Notes: generated by a model not told the origin, from the sequence alone. A DNA stretch of 64,000 nucleotides from Caenorhabditis remanei (GCF_010183535.1 NC_071330.1:3515717-3579716); one strand, 5' to 3'; positions 52,919 to 64,000 are shown, counted from the first letter of the stretch. Translations and numbers: made by a program.

Positions 52919-54670
52919 CAGATAAGGAATAGTTGAAGCTAGCGCTCGAAATGGGACGATTTGAGACGTCTCGCGCCTCCGGGATAGTCATGAAACGGTT
53001 AAAAAGGAGCCTATATTCTTGAAACTTTTAAAATCACGTCCTCAGTTATATTTTCAAACACTGTGCAAGTTTGACTACTCTCCGACAAAAATTGACTGTT
53101 TTCCAAAATGACCGGAATCAAAAGTGGTAGTTCAGTGACATAATGGAGTTCCTATTTTTCTCATAATACTCTGTTAGAGCAATTTTCCAATTTTAAAGAT
53201 GATCTGGGCCAGACATTTCTCAAAAAGACCCCCTCCCTTCTCTGAAATGTTAGATTGACCTATCTTAGTCTATTTTGAAACTCAAGTCCAAGTAATTTCC
53301 CCACCCACTCATTTACCGATAGTATCTAGACTACCGGTAATGACGTCACTCGATGCTTCAACTAATTTAAGGCAACGTAGGCAATGAATGACACAAACAT
53401 TTTAGTTTCCACCTCACTTTAACTCAATTAAAACATCGGCGGGTAGTAAGGTCCTGTTTTTTTCTATCTGTTCCTCGGTTGCTTCGTTTTTTTTCCCAAA
53501 CCTAATTAGTCAGTGGAGATCGAAATTCTTACGGTGTCTGACATGTGATAGTTACTGATCGGCTAAGAAGGAAGTGATGTCTAGTCTAATTTAAAAAATT
53601 GCAGATAGCATAATTAGTTACATTTTCAGACACTGCATCTAAATAGGTAATTCAAAATCTTACATAAACTGTAAAATTTGACGACTATGAAATCTAAACT
53701 TGTGGAAAGCTGACCTCATGGCGGTTTCGGGATTTGTCTTTTTTGACAATTTAAGATAAATGAGCAGGAAAACTTTGTAATTTTCGTCGGTCGCCGTAAT
53801 CCATTCTCGAAAGCTACTATTTGGAAATTTTGAAGGGATAACCTCCTTATAACAGAACTGACGGAAAAAAGATCAGACTTGTACACTTTTAAGACTAATA
53901 AATGAGATTCCGTTTACTGTTGTTGTATAATTATCCGTTCCCTTACCCCTTCACATCTTCTCCCTCTTTTTTCAAAATCTAATTAGTCTGAACCCTAACT
54001 TTTGACCCCTTAGTTATGACCCCACCTCCTCCACCGTTAAAATGAAATGGCTCTTTCTCAACTTTCTCCAAACGACTTGTTAGTCATCCTCCCCTTTCAA
54101 ACTATACAATTTTTTGACATTTTCCATCTTCTTAAAACTATAAAAAGTGGTTTCTCGGAACACTTCCAATAAATATTCGAGTACTTTGCAACATTTCCAA
54201 AAAATGAAAAAAATTGGTTCCGGTATTAAAAAGAAAATTGGAAATGTTTCCTATTTGTACACTCTTTTATGACTAGTCAACCGACTATAAATTCAATTTA
54301 TATAAGCTGAAGAAGGCGTCATTTTTCTCTTCTCTTTATCTTCTTTTCCCTTCAAAAAAGTACCCCGGGGGTGGTAGATCTGCGTGTTTTTTTGTTGGTT
54401 TGTCACGTGATGATTTTTTTAGGGTGAAAACGGGGAGAAACGCTGGATTTACTGATGGTGGTCTGAAAATACAAGGGATCCCATTCTGGTACACCGTAAG
54501 CATACATAAGCTAGTAGATGGTTTATGTATCAGGGAGACTACTACTTATAAGACGGCCATTTCGCAACTTTCCCGTTTTGCAACTAGTACATTTCGCAAC
54601 CCTAACACCCTCAAATGTCTTAGATGTTATCTACCTTACTACTTTAAATTCAATAGAAGATTAACTATGA
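52919..54670. other. Intergenic interval
   Basis: No supportable gene or well-defined repeat; pyrimidine-rich stretches around 53940-54120. The end (54555-54605) carries TTTCGCAACT words. Confidence 0.35.
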
Positions 54671-54675
54671 CCAGA

Positions 54676-54934
54676 CTTGTCACGGGCCGGGCCGGGCCGG
54701 GCCAAAATCAGGAAAAATCTCGGCCCGGCCCGTTTTGAAACTTTTTTTCAAAACATTTTGTGTTTTTTAACTTTTTTTTGGAAATTTTTGGAAATTTTTT
54801 GAACTTTTTTGAACTTTTTTGAAAAAAGTATAGTTTTCGAATAAACATTTAAAATTGAATCAAAATGTGAATAATAAGCCAAGAGAAATTTCGGCCCGGC
54901 CCGGCCCGACCCGATTTTTGACAAGTCTGACTAT
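54676..54934. repeat. GGCCGGGCC foldback, GACTTGTCA ends
   Basis: AGACTTGTCACGGGCCGGG on the left, CCGATTTTTGACAAGTCT on the right. Confidence 0.88.
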
Positions 54935-55194
54935 AACAAGTATAGCTCTGAGACACTTTACAACCGGTCGTTTCGCAACTTTGCTGTTTTGTAACTATGA
55001 CATTTTAGTCCTGACGTAAGCTATCAGCAGATCTAGAAATTGGTATCATTGAAAATTTTTTTTGTGACCCTATTCAAGATCCCGTCACGACTCCACCTAT
55101 ACTTTCAAATTTGTCAAATGCTTCTTTTGAGAGGTCGTCACGGAGCTCAAACTGATTTAAGCAAACAAAAATTATATGACTGTATAGAACATGT

Positions 55195-55358
55195 CCAGAG
55201 CTTCATTTTTGTAGTTGACATCTTTTTGATAGCTCCTCCCACTTTTGAGATATGCGTCTTTAAAGATAGCCTTCTGAGGAGAGACTCTGCTGTCTTTAAA
55301 GGCGCATATCTAAAAAGTGGGCGGAGCTATCAAAAAGTTGTCAACTACAAAAATTAGT
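55195..55358. repeat. Foldback repeat family H, copy 2
   Basis: TTTTTGTAGTTGACATCTTT and GATAGCTCCTCCCACTTTT, with inverse AAAAGTGGGCGGAGCTATC and AAAGTTGTCAACTACAAAAA. Confidence 0.9.
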
Positions 55359-56272
55359 TGCGAAAAGTCTTTGTTATGAAACTGCTGTGGATAAAGCCAG
55401 AACTCTCAAGACTTCTTTTAAATTTGAAAATCTTCCTAAATTGCTTTTGATATTTTTCATCCCTAAACTATAAAAGTTCTCCCTAGCAGTAAACCTATTT
55501 TTTCACAATTAAAACGAAACATTAATTAGACTTTCTTTCCCATGACGAACCTCATTAACCTTGTTAGAACACCCCATTCTTCTGGCAAAGATCACTTTCA
55601 GAACAGCAGTGACGCAGATTTCTACTTTTCTCATTTTCTGCAAATGAACAATAAAATAATCAAAAATCTTTAATTTTTGATATCTAGATCAAGTTGGGCG
55701 GGAGTAGACTATAAACATGACGTACTTTTGATTTTGTTAATCTCATCCCTCATGGGTAATCCTTGATTTGTGAAGTTTTAAAGTTTTCATTCAAAATGGA
55801 AAATCTCTCCACTTTTGATATCATTTTCAGATTTTTTTTTTGACTTCCTGTGGTTTGGAGTAAAAAACGTTTATAATATATTTCTGGATACTCCCAATTG
55901 ATGTCATTCTTCCTCTTCCATGATTTCCGTTTTGTTGCATTATTTCCGAAAGAATACAAATCTGTTTTCTGATTCTTGCTCCGAGTCCCCAGCTTTCTGC
56001 ACCACCGAAAAAATGTCACATTTCATTTATGTTCTCTTTTTTCGGAACACACTGAATATTCAAAACGTTTCTTTTCCTTTATTCTTTCAACTGAACTCTC
56101 CCTTATAAATATGTATGCAAGGAGTGAAACAAAGAGAACCGTTTTTTTCTGGTTTCGGAAACGATGACGCTCGTGGATTTTTTTGAGCGGACGGGATGGA
56201 CGGGATGGAGAGAAGGACCAAAGTTTTGGAATTTGTTTTGGAAGGAGTTGAGCAAATCAGATTTTCTGCAGT

Positions 56273-56414
56273 TATTAGCTAAACACAATTCTTACAACTG
56301 CGCTCCATCGAGATGCCCTTGAAAAATGTCTTTTTTCTCTGAGTCTCTCAATTTCGCGCACAATTTTCATCGGTTTCAGTAGAGCGCGGTTGTAAGAAGC
56401 TTGCCGTGCTAATA
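56273..56414. repeat. MITE family A, copy 7
   Basis: TATTAGCTAAACACAATTC to AGCTTGCCGTGCTAATA. Confidence 0.92.
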
Positions 56415-59400
56415 GAAACTTTGACGTTTCGCAACCAGGACGTTGTATCAATTATGAGTTTTATTTTTATTTGTTCTGAATGAGCCGGGACGGAAAAATG
56501 TTGATCCTGACTGAATTTAAAGACTTTCTTCTAGGAAAAATAAAAAATGTCATTTGTGGTGCAAGTTGCAAAACGTCGTAGTTACGACACGTCTCAAAGT
56601 CAAGTTTTAGAGCTCCCCCGTCTTATTCCAAAGTTTCTGGATTTTCAAACGAAACAGTAGAAAATCACTTTTTCACAGGTTTTCTAAAAAATTTAGTACT
56701 TTTTCGATCAAAAAATTTTTCGATCACATTGAAAAATTGAGCAGATTGACACAAAAAAATTGACTTATTCTTTAAAAAATTAACAAAATAAGCATGTCAA
56801 GGGCCGAGTAATTAGCTCCAAAATTCAAAATTCAAATTTTTTCGAATTTTTTTTTGCGAAAAAATCAAATTTTCTACTATCATTCAGAGTTAGAAGAAAC
56901 TCTGAAAAATCTGCAAATTAAAGCTCAAAAAGCGCGCCTCAGACGCGACAGCCTCTAATTTCTCTAGCTCCTCCCATCTGTCTGTGCATCTGTTTATCCA
57001 CACGTACTTTGACCCGAACATCAGACACTTTCTTCCATCTCATCACATCCGGAGAGCAGAATGTGTCTTGATCGGAAATAGTCAGAGAGGATTGAATAGA
57101 TAATTGTAGTGAGAAAAAGAGCAACGGAGGCGGCTGAAGATTGAGACAAAACTTTTTGGATCACACATTTTTTTTGGAAATGTTTGAGGAGAAAGGACAA
57201 CTATTTTGGTTTTTGAGTTGAAGGCTTAACAAGTAAAAACGCGCCGGAGGTGCCCCAGCCAAGAACCAAAACAAAATCGACGAAGAAGGCTTCTTTCTGT
57301 CATAGATTTATTGCACTTTCTGTCTCTCAACTTCTCAGATAGACAATTACATCTAGACACGCCATTTGATTCTTCCTCTACACTCCCCCTTGGTTTTAAT
57401 TCCACTGGTTTCGGTATTTAGATAAAAGAAGGGAATACAAGTTCTTGTAAATAATATACTCTAGGGATAACTCGATATTTGAGGAGACCTTATTCAATTT
57501 GTGATCTGAAATCATATCATTTTATTTACCTTTTTGGGAGAGGGAGGTTCCGTGTTCTGAGAATGAACCAGTGTACACTTTACTATTTGTGACACCCACT
57601 CAAGTTCGAACTCCGGTTTTCTATTATTAAGTTTTTTCACGAAAGTCTAAAGTCTGAATTTTATAGGAACATTCCCAAAGTTAATATGTGTCATTGCTAT
57701 ATAAAGCTATCTTACCTATTTTTCCAGATTTCTGAATTTAAGACTTTGGGTTTCTTGTTTTTTCAGATGTTTTTTTCAAAAACTAGTCTTTCAACTGCAC
57801 TCTATCGAAATTGTTGAAATGAAATGGAAAAATGGACCGTAGAGTAGAAAAACTCGTTTTTATGTGATTTTCGGTGGGGCAAAAAATTATGCCGCGTTAA
57901 TACTAATTCTAAAAGATGCTACAAAATTTAACTTTCAAATCGCCGCACTTTTTTAAAGGATTTTTCAGATACTCATACTTCTTACAATTCTAAGAAACTT
58001 TCATCATAGGAGTATATTATAATTCAAATGGCTCGGTCGATTTTCTCAATTTTGTCTGGGATCGTTTTTGCATACCATTTTTGTTATCCTTGTGATCGGT
58101 TTGCTGTAACCTGGTTTACTGTAACCAAGTCTTTTGAGGGGCGTGGCCAGTTTTTCAAAAACAAACCTCATAGATTGTACGGTATGTCCTACAAGACCTG
58201 CCTACCTAAGGAACGTCTATTAGTCCGTTCCCACCGAGGAAATTCCTTCAAAAGTTATTTTTCTGAAATATCTATTCTCGTTTTTGATTTCTTCTATAAC
58301 AACTCTGAAACTTTGTGTATTGCTCATTCCATTCTTCATTCTTTTTCACCTAACCTATTTTCAGTTTTTTTTCATTCTCTTTTTATTTATTTTTTCCCAA
58401 CGTTTTTAACCAACCCCCTCTAGCAATCACCTGCTTCTAGCTCTAACAAATCTCCAATAAAAATTCCAATTTCCCTAAATCTGCCTACAAATTGCTCCGA
58501 TTATCCTCCAATTTTCAATACCCTAAATCCCAGAATTTTACGAGTTTTCTCAGTAATTTCAATGCAAATTTCAATCTTTCCCAAAATCTCCTAAATCCAA
58601 CCCAAATGCAAAACTCTTTATTTTTTCTTTGCTCGTATCCTCCCTGATTGAATAACGTCATTGTTTGCTCTTTTTTGTCTTCTTGCTTCTTCTTCTTCTT
58701 CACCGCCCGTTTTTAGGCCACGCCCCCCTCTCTTCTCTCCACCTTCTGGCCTCCTCACTTTCCATCGTTTTCATTAAGTTTTCGTTTTTGTCTATTCTCA
58801 TGAGGAAGAAGAAGAAGAAGACGTGCACAATATGAAGAAGGCGTCAAATGTTTTATTGGAATCAGTGGTTGTATTCTGGGTGTGATCTATACTTAGAATC
58901 ACTTTAATCAAGAGTTGAGGGGCGGGGAGAATTACGTTTCATTTTGGGATAGGTCAAGGTCTAAGGAGAGGTTCAGTCCGCCTAGATAGTCCAGAAATTT
59001 AGTCAGGTATCTTCAAAAAACGAATTCAGAAGACTAGCTAACATAATAGCCTTAAGCCTTTAAGTTATCCGAGAAAACGGGCTACTAGCAGGCCTGAAAT
59101 CCTTATTTTCCAAAAGTGCACTGCTTACAATTTTTTAGTCCTGCGGGCTAACAACCTCTGTGCAAGGTCATTAAGCTGACATGTTGACCGTTGACAGTTC
59201 TGGTTTCTTGCACGGGTTTCCTTTCTGGGTCCAAGATCTTAACCAGACCAGAGAAAACATATTTTCAACAGCCCATGACCCAAGCCCTTCACAGACTCAC
59301 TAGGGAATGTTCTAGACGTAAGTTTGAGTTATCAAATGTAACCTATTTCATTTCAAACGGGAATTCCAAAAGTTTCTTTACGTTTTGCTTAATACCAGAC

Positions 59401-59490
59401 CCTGAACTAGTTACAAAGTTTTTGTTTTTGTGTTTTTACGTAAATGACCTACTTTGTTACTCAAACTCCGCCCAGTTATGCAACTTCAAC
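56415..59490. other. Intergenic interval
   Basis: No supportable gene. Contains one-sided CAAGGGCCGAG relic at about 56797, GGCGCGCC-family words at 56930 and 57240, and a diverged family A copy at 57775-57902. A 131-codon + frame at 58028-58423 has no domain and T-rich composition; I do not call it. Confidence 0.4.
57775..57902. repeat. MITE family A, diverged copy
   Basis: CTTTCAACTGCACTCTATCG, GATTTTCGGTGGGGCAAAAA and GCCGCGTTAATAC. Confidence 0.6.
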
Positions 59491-59491
59491 T

Positions 59492-59687
59492 TACCGTAAA
59501 ACCTGTAATACATATGTACCTGTCCGCCGCGGTTTACCTAGGTTCCCAAAGGAAATATCGAACAACTTTTAACTGACAAAATATAGCTTATTCTTCGTAG
59601 AATATTACTTCAGTTGAAAGCATTTTCATATCCTTAAAGACTGCCGAGATAGGATGCTCCAAATTCTTGCCAGCAGGTATTACGGTA
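59492..59687. repeat. MITE family B, copy 5
   Basis: TACCGTAAAACCTGTAATAC to GCAGGTATTACGGTA; lies about 500 bases upstream of nlp-10. Confidence 0.9.
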
Positions 59688-60183
59688 GGTCTAGATCACT
59701 TCAGTCACCACACCCTACAACATCTAGTACCTATCCTCCACATGTTTCAAAAATCAACCCTAACACCCAACCAATCATCAAACTTTTCCTCACTTCCCTT
59801 CACATCAATCTGAAAAACTTGAGAGCTGCAGCTGAAAATGGGTGACTTGATAACGCACTCATTCATTAAGCAGCCTTTTTACGTAGTTCCTCGGTCTACG
59901 TATTCACTCTCAAACTTTGCTCATTTCATTTCATTTTCCATTCATTTTTGTTGCCTATTTATTTGCTCCATTTCATTCTCTTCACGCCTTCTGAATCATT
60001 CTCCTGCAGATAAAAGTCTTGTGAATTTCTTCTGATTTTTCTCACCTCGTGACTTTTCGCCTCTGATCTGAATCACTTTATTGACGTCGTTGTGTTTCTT
60101 TTTCTTTTATTCTTTTCAGGATTTTTTCAAAATGTTATCAATTTCAGGTAAAAACAGAAAGCAGGCGCGGCTCCCGCGGAAAA

Positions 60184-61851
60184 TGTGGTACATCGCTCTC
60201 TTGTTGGTCGTTGTCGCCACCTCGGTTAACGCACAAAAAGGTACGCATGTTTGTCTGTTTGTCCGGATGTCCCATTAGCAGGGCACGCTTTTTACAACCG
60301 CGCTCTACCGAAACCGAGGAAAATTGTGTGCGAAATTGAGAGACTCAGAGAAAAAGAGACATTTTTCAAGAGGATTTCGGTGGAGCGCAGTTGTAAGAAC
60401 CGTAGCTCTCAGATATTTTTATATATAGAGGGTTGTTTTGGAATAGCTTGAAAAATGGGTTCTTGACGAACAATGTTCAGCTCCCAAGTGTCTCCAACAG
60501 TAGTACGTCACACGCTGCACTTTTTGTAACACTTCTTCGAAAAAAGTCCTCGGGAGACATCAGGATTTACAGAAATATAGAAACATGTATAATTAATTGT
60601 TATTTCTTAGCAGACGACGAATCAATTGTGTTCCTGGTGCGAGTCCCCATGGAAGAGATTGAAGATAATTCGAGTGTCGAGTCATACTACCATCCTAGAG
60701 GTTAGTTTTCGGGTCACTTGATTTCAAAAAATAAAGGAAATTAGAAGGGAAATGAAACTGAAACTTTGTTTAGTTTACTCCCTTTGCAGAGAAGGAAACG
60801 TGGTGGGCGGCCACCCAGATATATCGGGTTGCTAAATGTTTCAGTTGAGATCAAAAATGTTAGACAAAATTTCCAGATATATTCAATAAACGAGCGATCC
60901 CATTCAACGGAGGTATGTACGGCAAACGATCGACGATGCCGTTCTCCGGTGGAATGTACGGAAAACGATCCGGACCCATTTTCGCTGAACGAAGAGCCGC
61001 AATCCCGTTTTCTGGAGGTAAGGGTGAACATCCTGCAGTTTGAGATTTCCTATTAGCGCGATACGATTCTTACAAGTGCGCTCCACCGAAGTCTCTATAG
61101 AGCGCGATTGACAGACGGTCGTGCGGAGACAAGACATCCGGACATCCGTACATACAGATATACAGACAGACAGAACACCTCCTGAAGTTGAGACATTTTT
61201 CTATTTTGAGTGGACATTTGGACATCGGGCACATGTCTGTTCATCCGGATGGACAAAGACGTTTTTCAGCTTTGATCCGGACATCCGGAGGCACAGACAC
61301 ACCGACCGGCATTCAAATTGCCTATGGCCGTTCTAGGCCATCATACTATAGAAATACAGGATTCTAGAATTTAAAAAAAAAGATGATGTCACAGAGTAAG
61401 GTCGCATAACGGGTGCCACGGTGCCAAAAAAGACTTGGCTGAATGCCAAATTCAAATTTAACATTTGTTTGTCGTATCTTTCAATATAAACCGCGACGCG
61501 CACGCAACGCGACTCGGAAAAAATTCGAATCTGGTGGAGAGAGATCAATTGGCACGGCACACTTCTTACAACCGCGCTCTAATGGAATCGAAGAAAATTG
61601 TGTGCGAAATTTAGAGACTCAGAGAAAAAGAGACATTTCTCAAAGAGATTTCAGTGAAGCGCAGTTGTAGGAACTGTGCCGAGCTAATAACCCAAAACTA
61701 AAAAAACGATTTCTAGAAATTCTAATGATATTTGTTTCCAGGAATGTACGGAAAACGATCATTATCCTCGGCGACACAAAGTTACGCTAACAACGAGAAT
61801 CAGATCAAACGAGGAGCAATGCCGTTCTCGGGCGGTATGTACGGACGATGA
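60184..61851 (+). CDS. nlp-10: Neuropeptide-like protein precursor NLP-10
   Basis: Exons 60184-60241, 60614-60700, 60877-61017 and 61742-61851 give 131 residues. MWYIALLLVVVATSVNA is a signal peptide. After an acidic spacer come four peptides with the GGMYG end: AIPFNGGMYG, STMPFSGGMYG, AAIPFSGGMYG and GAMPFSGGMYG. The first three are followed by KR, and all have a C-terminal Gly for amidation. The last copy ends GMYGR then stop, so a single Arg suffices there. Two spacers lie between copies, SGPIFAERR and SLSSATQSYANNENQIKR. The secreted amidated peptides should act on G-protein-coupled receptors in the nervous system. An in-frame ATG at 60132 would add 17 basic residues before the signal peptide, so 60184 is preferred. 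The acceptor of exon 2 could also be 3 bases upstream. Introns 1 and 3 hold MITE copies. Confidence 0.95.
60275..60404. repeat. MITE family A, copy 8, in nlp-10 intron 1
   Basis: ATTAGCAGGGCACGCTTTT to GCGCAGTTGTAAGAACCGTAG. Preceded by TCTGTTTGTCCGGATGTCC. Confidence 0.88.
61051..61116. repeat. MITE family A, short deletion copy
   Basis: TATTAGCGCGATACGATTC, CTTACAAGTGCGCTCCACCG and TAGAGCGCGATTG only; middle lost. In nlp-10 intron 3. Confidence 0.7.
61117..61320. repeat. CATCCGGACATCCG motif cluster
   Basis: AAGACATCCGGACATCCG, AGACAGACAGA, TTCATCCGGATGGACAAAG and GATCCGGACATCCGG within 200 bases. Confidence 0.6.
61413..61531. repeat. Dispersed repeat family C, copy 2
   Basis: AAAAAGACTTGGCTGAATGC and CACGCAACGCGACTCGG, same order as 4414-4523. 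In nlp-10 intron 3. Confidence 0.85.
61548..61689. repeat. MITE family A, copy 9, in nlp-10 intron 3
   Basis: TTGGCACGGCACACTTCTTA to AACTGTGCCGAGCTAATAA. Confidence 0.88.
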
Positions 61852-62076
61852 TTTCTCTTGGACACCTTCAACCAACTACCCTTTGGACTGCAAAAACGCG
61901 ACTCTTCTTCTTCTTCAACACACTTCTTGTTTCAATCTCTCTCTCTCTCTTTTCACTCAAAAAAATCTCCTTATGTTTCTCTGTTTCTCTCTGAATCTCA
62001 CACACACTCACGATCTCTTTGATCTTCTGATCTTCCGAACTGGGGATATATGATGACAATGGTTTTTTTGTATTCC

Positions 62077-62082
62077 AATAAA
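62077..62082 (+). terminator. Polyadenylation signal AATAAA
   Basis: AATAAA 226 bases after the nlp-10 stop. Confidence 0.65.
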
Positions 62083-62535
62083 AAGTGCGTTAGGATCGTT
62101 TTTTTTTTAAATCGAACTATTGTTGTGGGAGAAGGTTTTTCAGGAGTTGAAGCAGAAATCGAAAAAGAAAAGTTTGAATCGAAGAGCATGATAAGAGAAG
62201 ATTTCATGAAAAATCATCTCCCGAAAATCCTAACGTTTCAAACTTGGGGCAATGCCAATCGCTTACGGTGAACAATGCTTGTACTTAAAGAGAGCATTTC
62301 TTATAGAAGGACACCTCCTACCCGCTGAAAACCTCAAGAACTGCGAAACTAAGGAGGGAAAAGTTAATTTTTGTAAGCATAAATAGTCATACATACACAA
62401 AAGCATTGTAAAAACTGAATAATAATGATAATACTGGGAATTGGAGTAGTGATTCTCTCATTTTGCATCAATGAGAAAATGGGAAGAATAAATACATGAA
62501 AATGAAAATAAATTATGCTCCAGATAACAGTCGAA

Positions 62536-63789
62536 TTATAGTTCTTCGCTCGGCCCGCGCGATTCTGCAACCTTCTCCGCGTCGTTCTCTTCATCGCCTC
62601 CTTCACCTTCTTCGCCTTCCCCTTCACCGTCACCTTCAACTTCAACTTCATCGTCAGCTTCCCCTTCTCCTTCACCTTCAGCTTTCCCTTCTCCTTCTCC
62701 CTCCGCCTCCTCTTCATCTTCATCCTCTTCGAGAGCTCCTTCCTCTCCATCATCCTCCTCGTCATCAACACTTTCACCTTCAATCTCGCCTTCTTCTTCG
62801 TCGTCATCACCTTCCACTTCTTCATCCTCTACTTTCTCCTCATCATCCATCTCTTCGACTGCTTCCTCTCCCAATTCATCCGAATCATCTGTTGCCATGA
62901 TAGTAGACAGATCGACTGGTCTCGGGAAGCCAAGTATCGGTTGGCCATTCTGAAGAAATGTTTTCTTTCAGTGTTATAGTTTGAAACGAAACCTCATCCA
63001 CGCCCCTATCCTCATTCAAAAAACTCTCAATTTCATCCACATCCACCTCTTGCATATCGGGCATCATGTAATATTGGAGTGGATTGACGAACAAGTCATC
63101 CTTGATAACTTCGGCAATCTCGTCACTGTCTGGTGGTGCAGCGTAGTTGAGCCATTCGAGAAACGTGATGGCTGAATCGTCTTCTGGCTTCTGGAAGATT
63201 TACATTGAGGAAAAAAGTTATATTTTCCAAAAAGGGATCTACAAAGTACAATTCTTACCGGCGGTGGCTGCTTATTCTCCCTCCATTTGATTTCAGTGAT
63301 TTGTGTGCTTGGCGTCTCCGATTGCAAATGATACGACTTGGTGATGACGGTATTCTCAAAATACTCGTTTTGGTCGAATGTCATGACGATTCGGAATCCA
63401 CTGCGGAGATCTTCGAACTCTTGCACTTCGAGATCTCTCAGAGCACCCAGCAGATCTTCTTGCTCTTCTGGAATCGCGGTCGAGAGCAAGTGATGATTGA
63501 GAAAAGCAGTCTGCCAGAAGTTGTCGATCTTCGTCGTCAAATTCTTTCGCTTCTCATAAATCGGCATTCGCTTCTTATTGAAAGCCTTCTCGACTCTCAG
63601 AACCTCTTCAGCCGCCTTCTCGCTCATCACGTCCAACTGGTGTTGCACGGCGTCTAGCTCGATCAACTTTTCTTTTACAGCGCCAACAACATCCGAGCGG
63701 AGATTGGGAAATTCGTCCGCATTTTTCGCACGCTCCGCAGCTGGTTCATCACCAATTCTCGAACGCTTCGCGGCTGGCTCGTCACTCAT
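62536..63789 (-). CDS. SET/NAP-family histone chaperone
   Basis: Exons 63789-63259, 63190-62993 and 62949-62536 give 380 residues. A basic N-terminus with AAKRSR (nuclear signal) is followed by the dimerisation helix, [20 protein letters not shown] to [13 protein letters not shown]. The NAP earmuff domain follows: [77 protein letters not shown]. The last 110 or so residues are almost only Asp, Glu and Gly with a few Ala, Val and Lys. This is the layout of SET/TAF-I beta, which binds histones and inhibits PP2A; C. elegans has spr-2 in this family. The ATG stands 5 bases after a GATTTTCAG acceptor, suggesting trans-splicing. Exon 3 starts NGQPILGFP after CTTCAG. Convergent with nlp-10. Confidence 0.93.
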
Positions 63790-64000
63790 TTTACCTGAAA
63801 ATCGATGATTTGATAGAAAGAATCCAAATCTATAGGTAAGTTTTGATAGAACGATAAAATAAACGATTGGGAAAAAGCAAGAAGGCATCAAAATTATGAG
63901 AAAGGATGACCGAACTGGCAGAAACACTTCTTGAATTCGGTATTCGGCAGATTCCACAAACACTAGGCTTGCTTAATCACAACCGTTGGCGCCCAATGTT
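63790..64000. other. Upstream region of the SET-family gene
   Basis: Leader and likely promoter; no other gene seen before the window edge. Confidence 0.5.

Noticed and set aside
58028..58423. 131-codon + frame
   Set aside because: T-rich, Phe/Ser-heavy, no domain, no acceptor or poly(A) context that supports a gene.
62496..62900. Long + frame rich in Leu, His and Pro
   Set aside because: It is the complement of the repetitive acidic tail of the SET-family gene; codon pattern fits the minus strand.

Overview
The window comes from a nematode of the genus Caenorhabditis, most likely a species other than C. elegans. Support: AT-rich DNA; genes cut into small exons by many 45-60 bp introns ending in TTTCAG; AATAAA signals just after stop codons; and a neuropeptide precursor whose four peptides match nlp-10 of C. 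elegans as I remember it. A Yippee-like zinc protein lies in the same window. From memory nlp-10 and a Yippee gene are close neighbours in C. elegans (cosmid F37A8), so this may be an expanded syntenic block.

Layout. 0-1.4 kb: 3' part of a two-membrane-segment protein on +. 1.8-2.3 kb: fragment of a non-LTR retrotransposon reverse transcriptase. 3.8-5.6 kb: MSP-domain-like protein on -. 6.9-7.3 kb: small 115-residue charged protein on +. 8.3-11.3 kb: seven-exon four-membrane-segment protein on -, with a possible solo LTR in its largest intron. 12.4-13.2 kb: doubtful 79-residue gene on -. 14.4-16.6 kb: Yippee-like gene on -. 16.6-29.9 kb: no gene that I can support, but many palindromic repeats. 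30.0-38.8 kb: complete Ty3/Gypsy LTR retrotransposon on -, similar in plan to C. elegans Cer1. 40.8-42.2 kb: lysine-rich protein on -. 42.2-60.1 kb: no supportable gene, dense in miniature inverted-repeat elements and foldbacks. 60.2-61.9 kb: nlp-10 on +. 62.5-63.8 kb: SET/NAP-family histone chaperone on -.

The genes do not form an obvious pathway. Exon models were built by hand from splice signals and frame continuity; every multi-exon model listed keeps an open frame and a total length divisible by three. The most interesting material is the retrotransposon: its two 467 bp LTRs look identical, it has a 4 bp target duplication, its polyprotein carries an extra domain of about 340 residues after the integrase with a strong internal splice acceptor before it, and its leader holds a series of hairpins capped by CUUCGG-like loops. 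The rest is an unusually rich set of repeat families, several nested in each other or sitting in introns.
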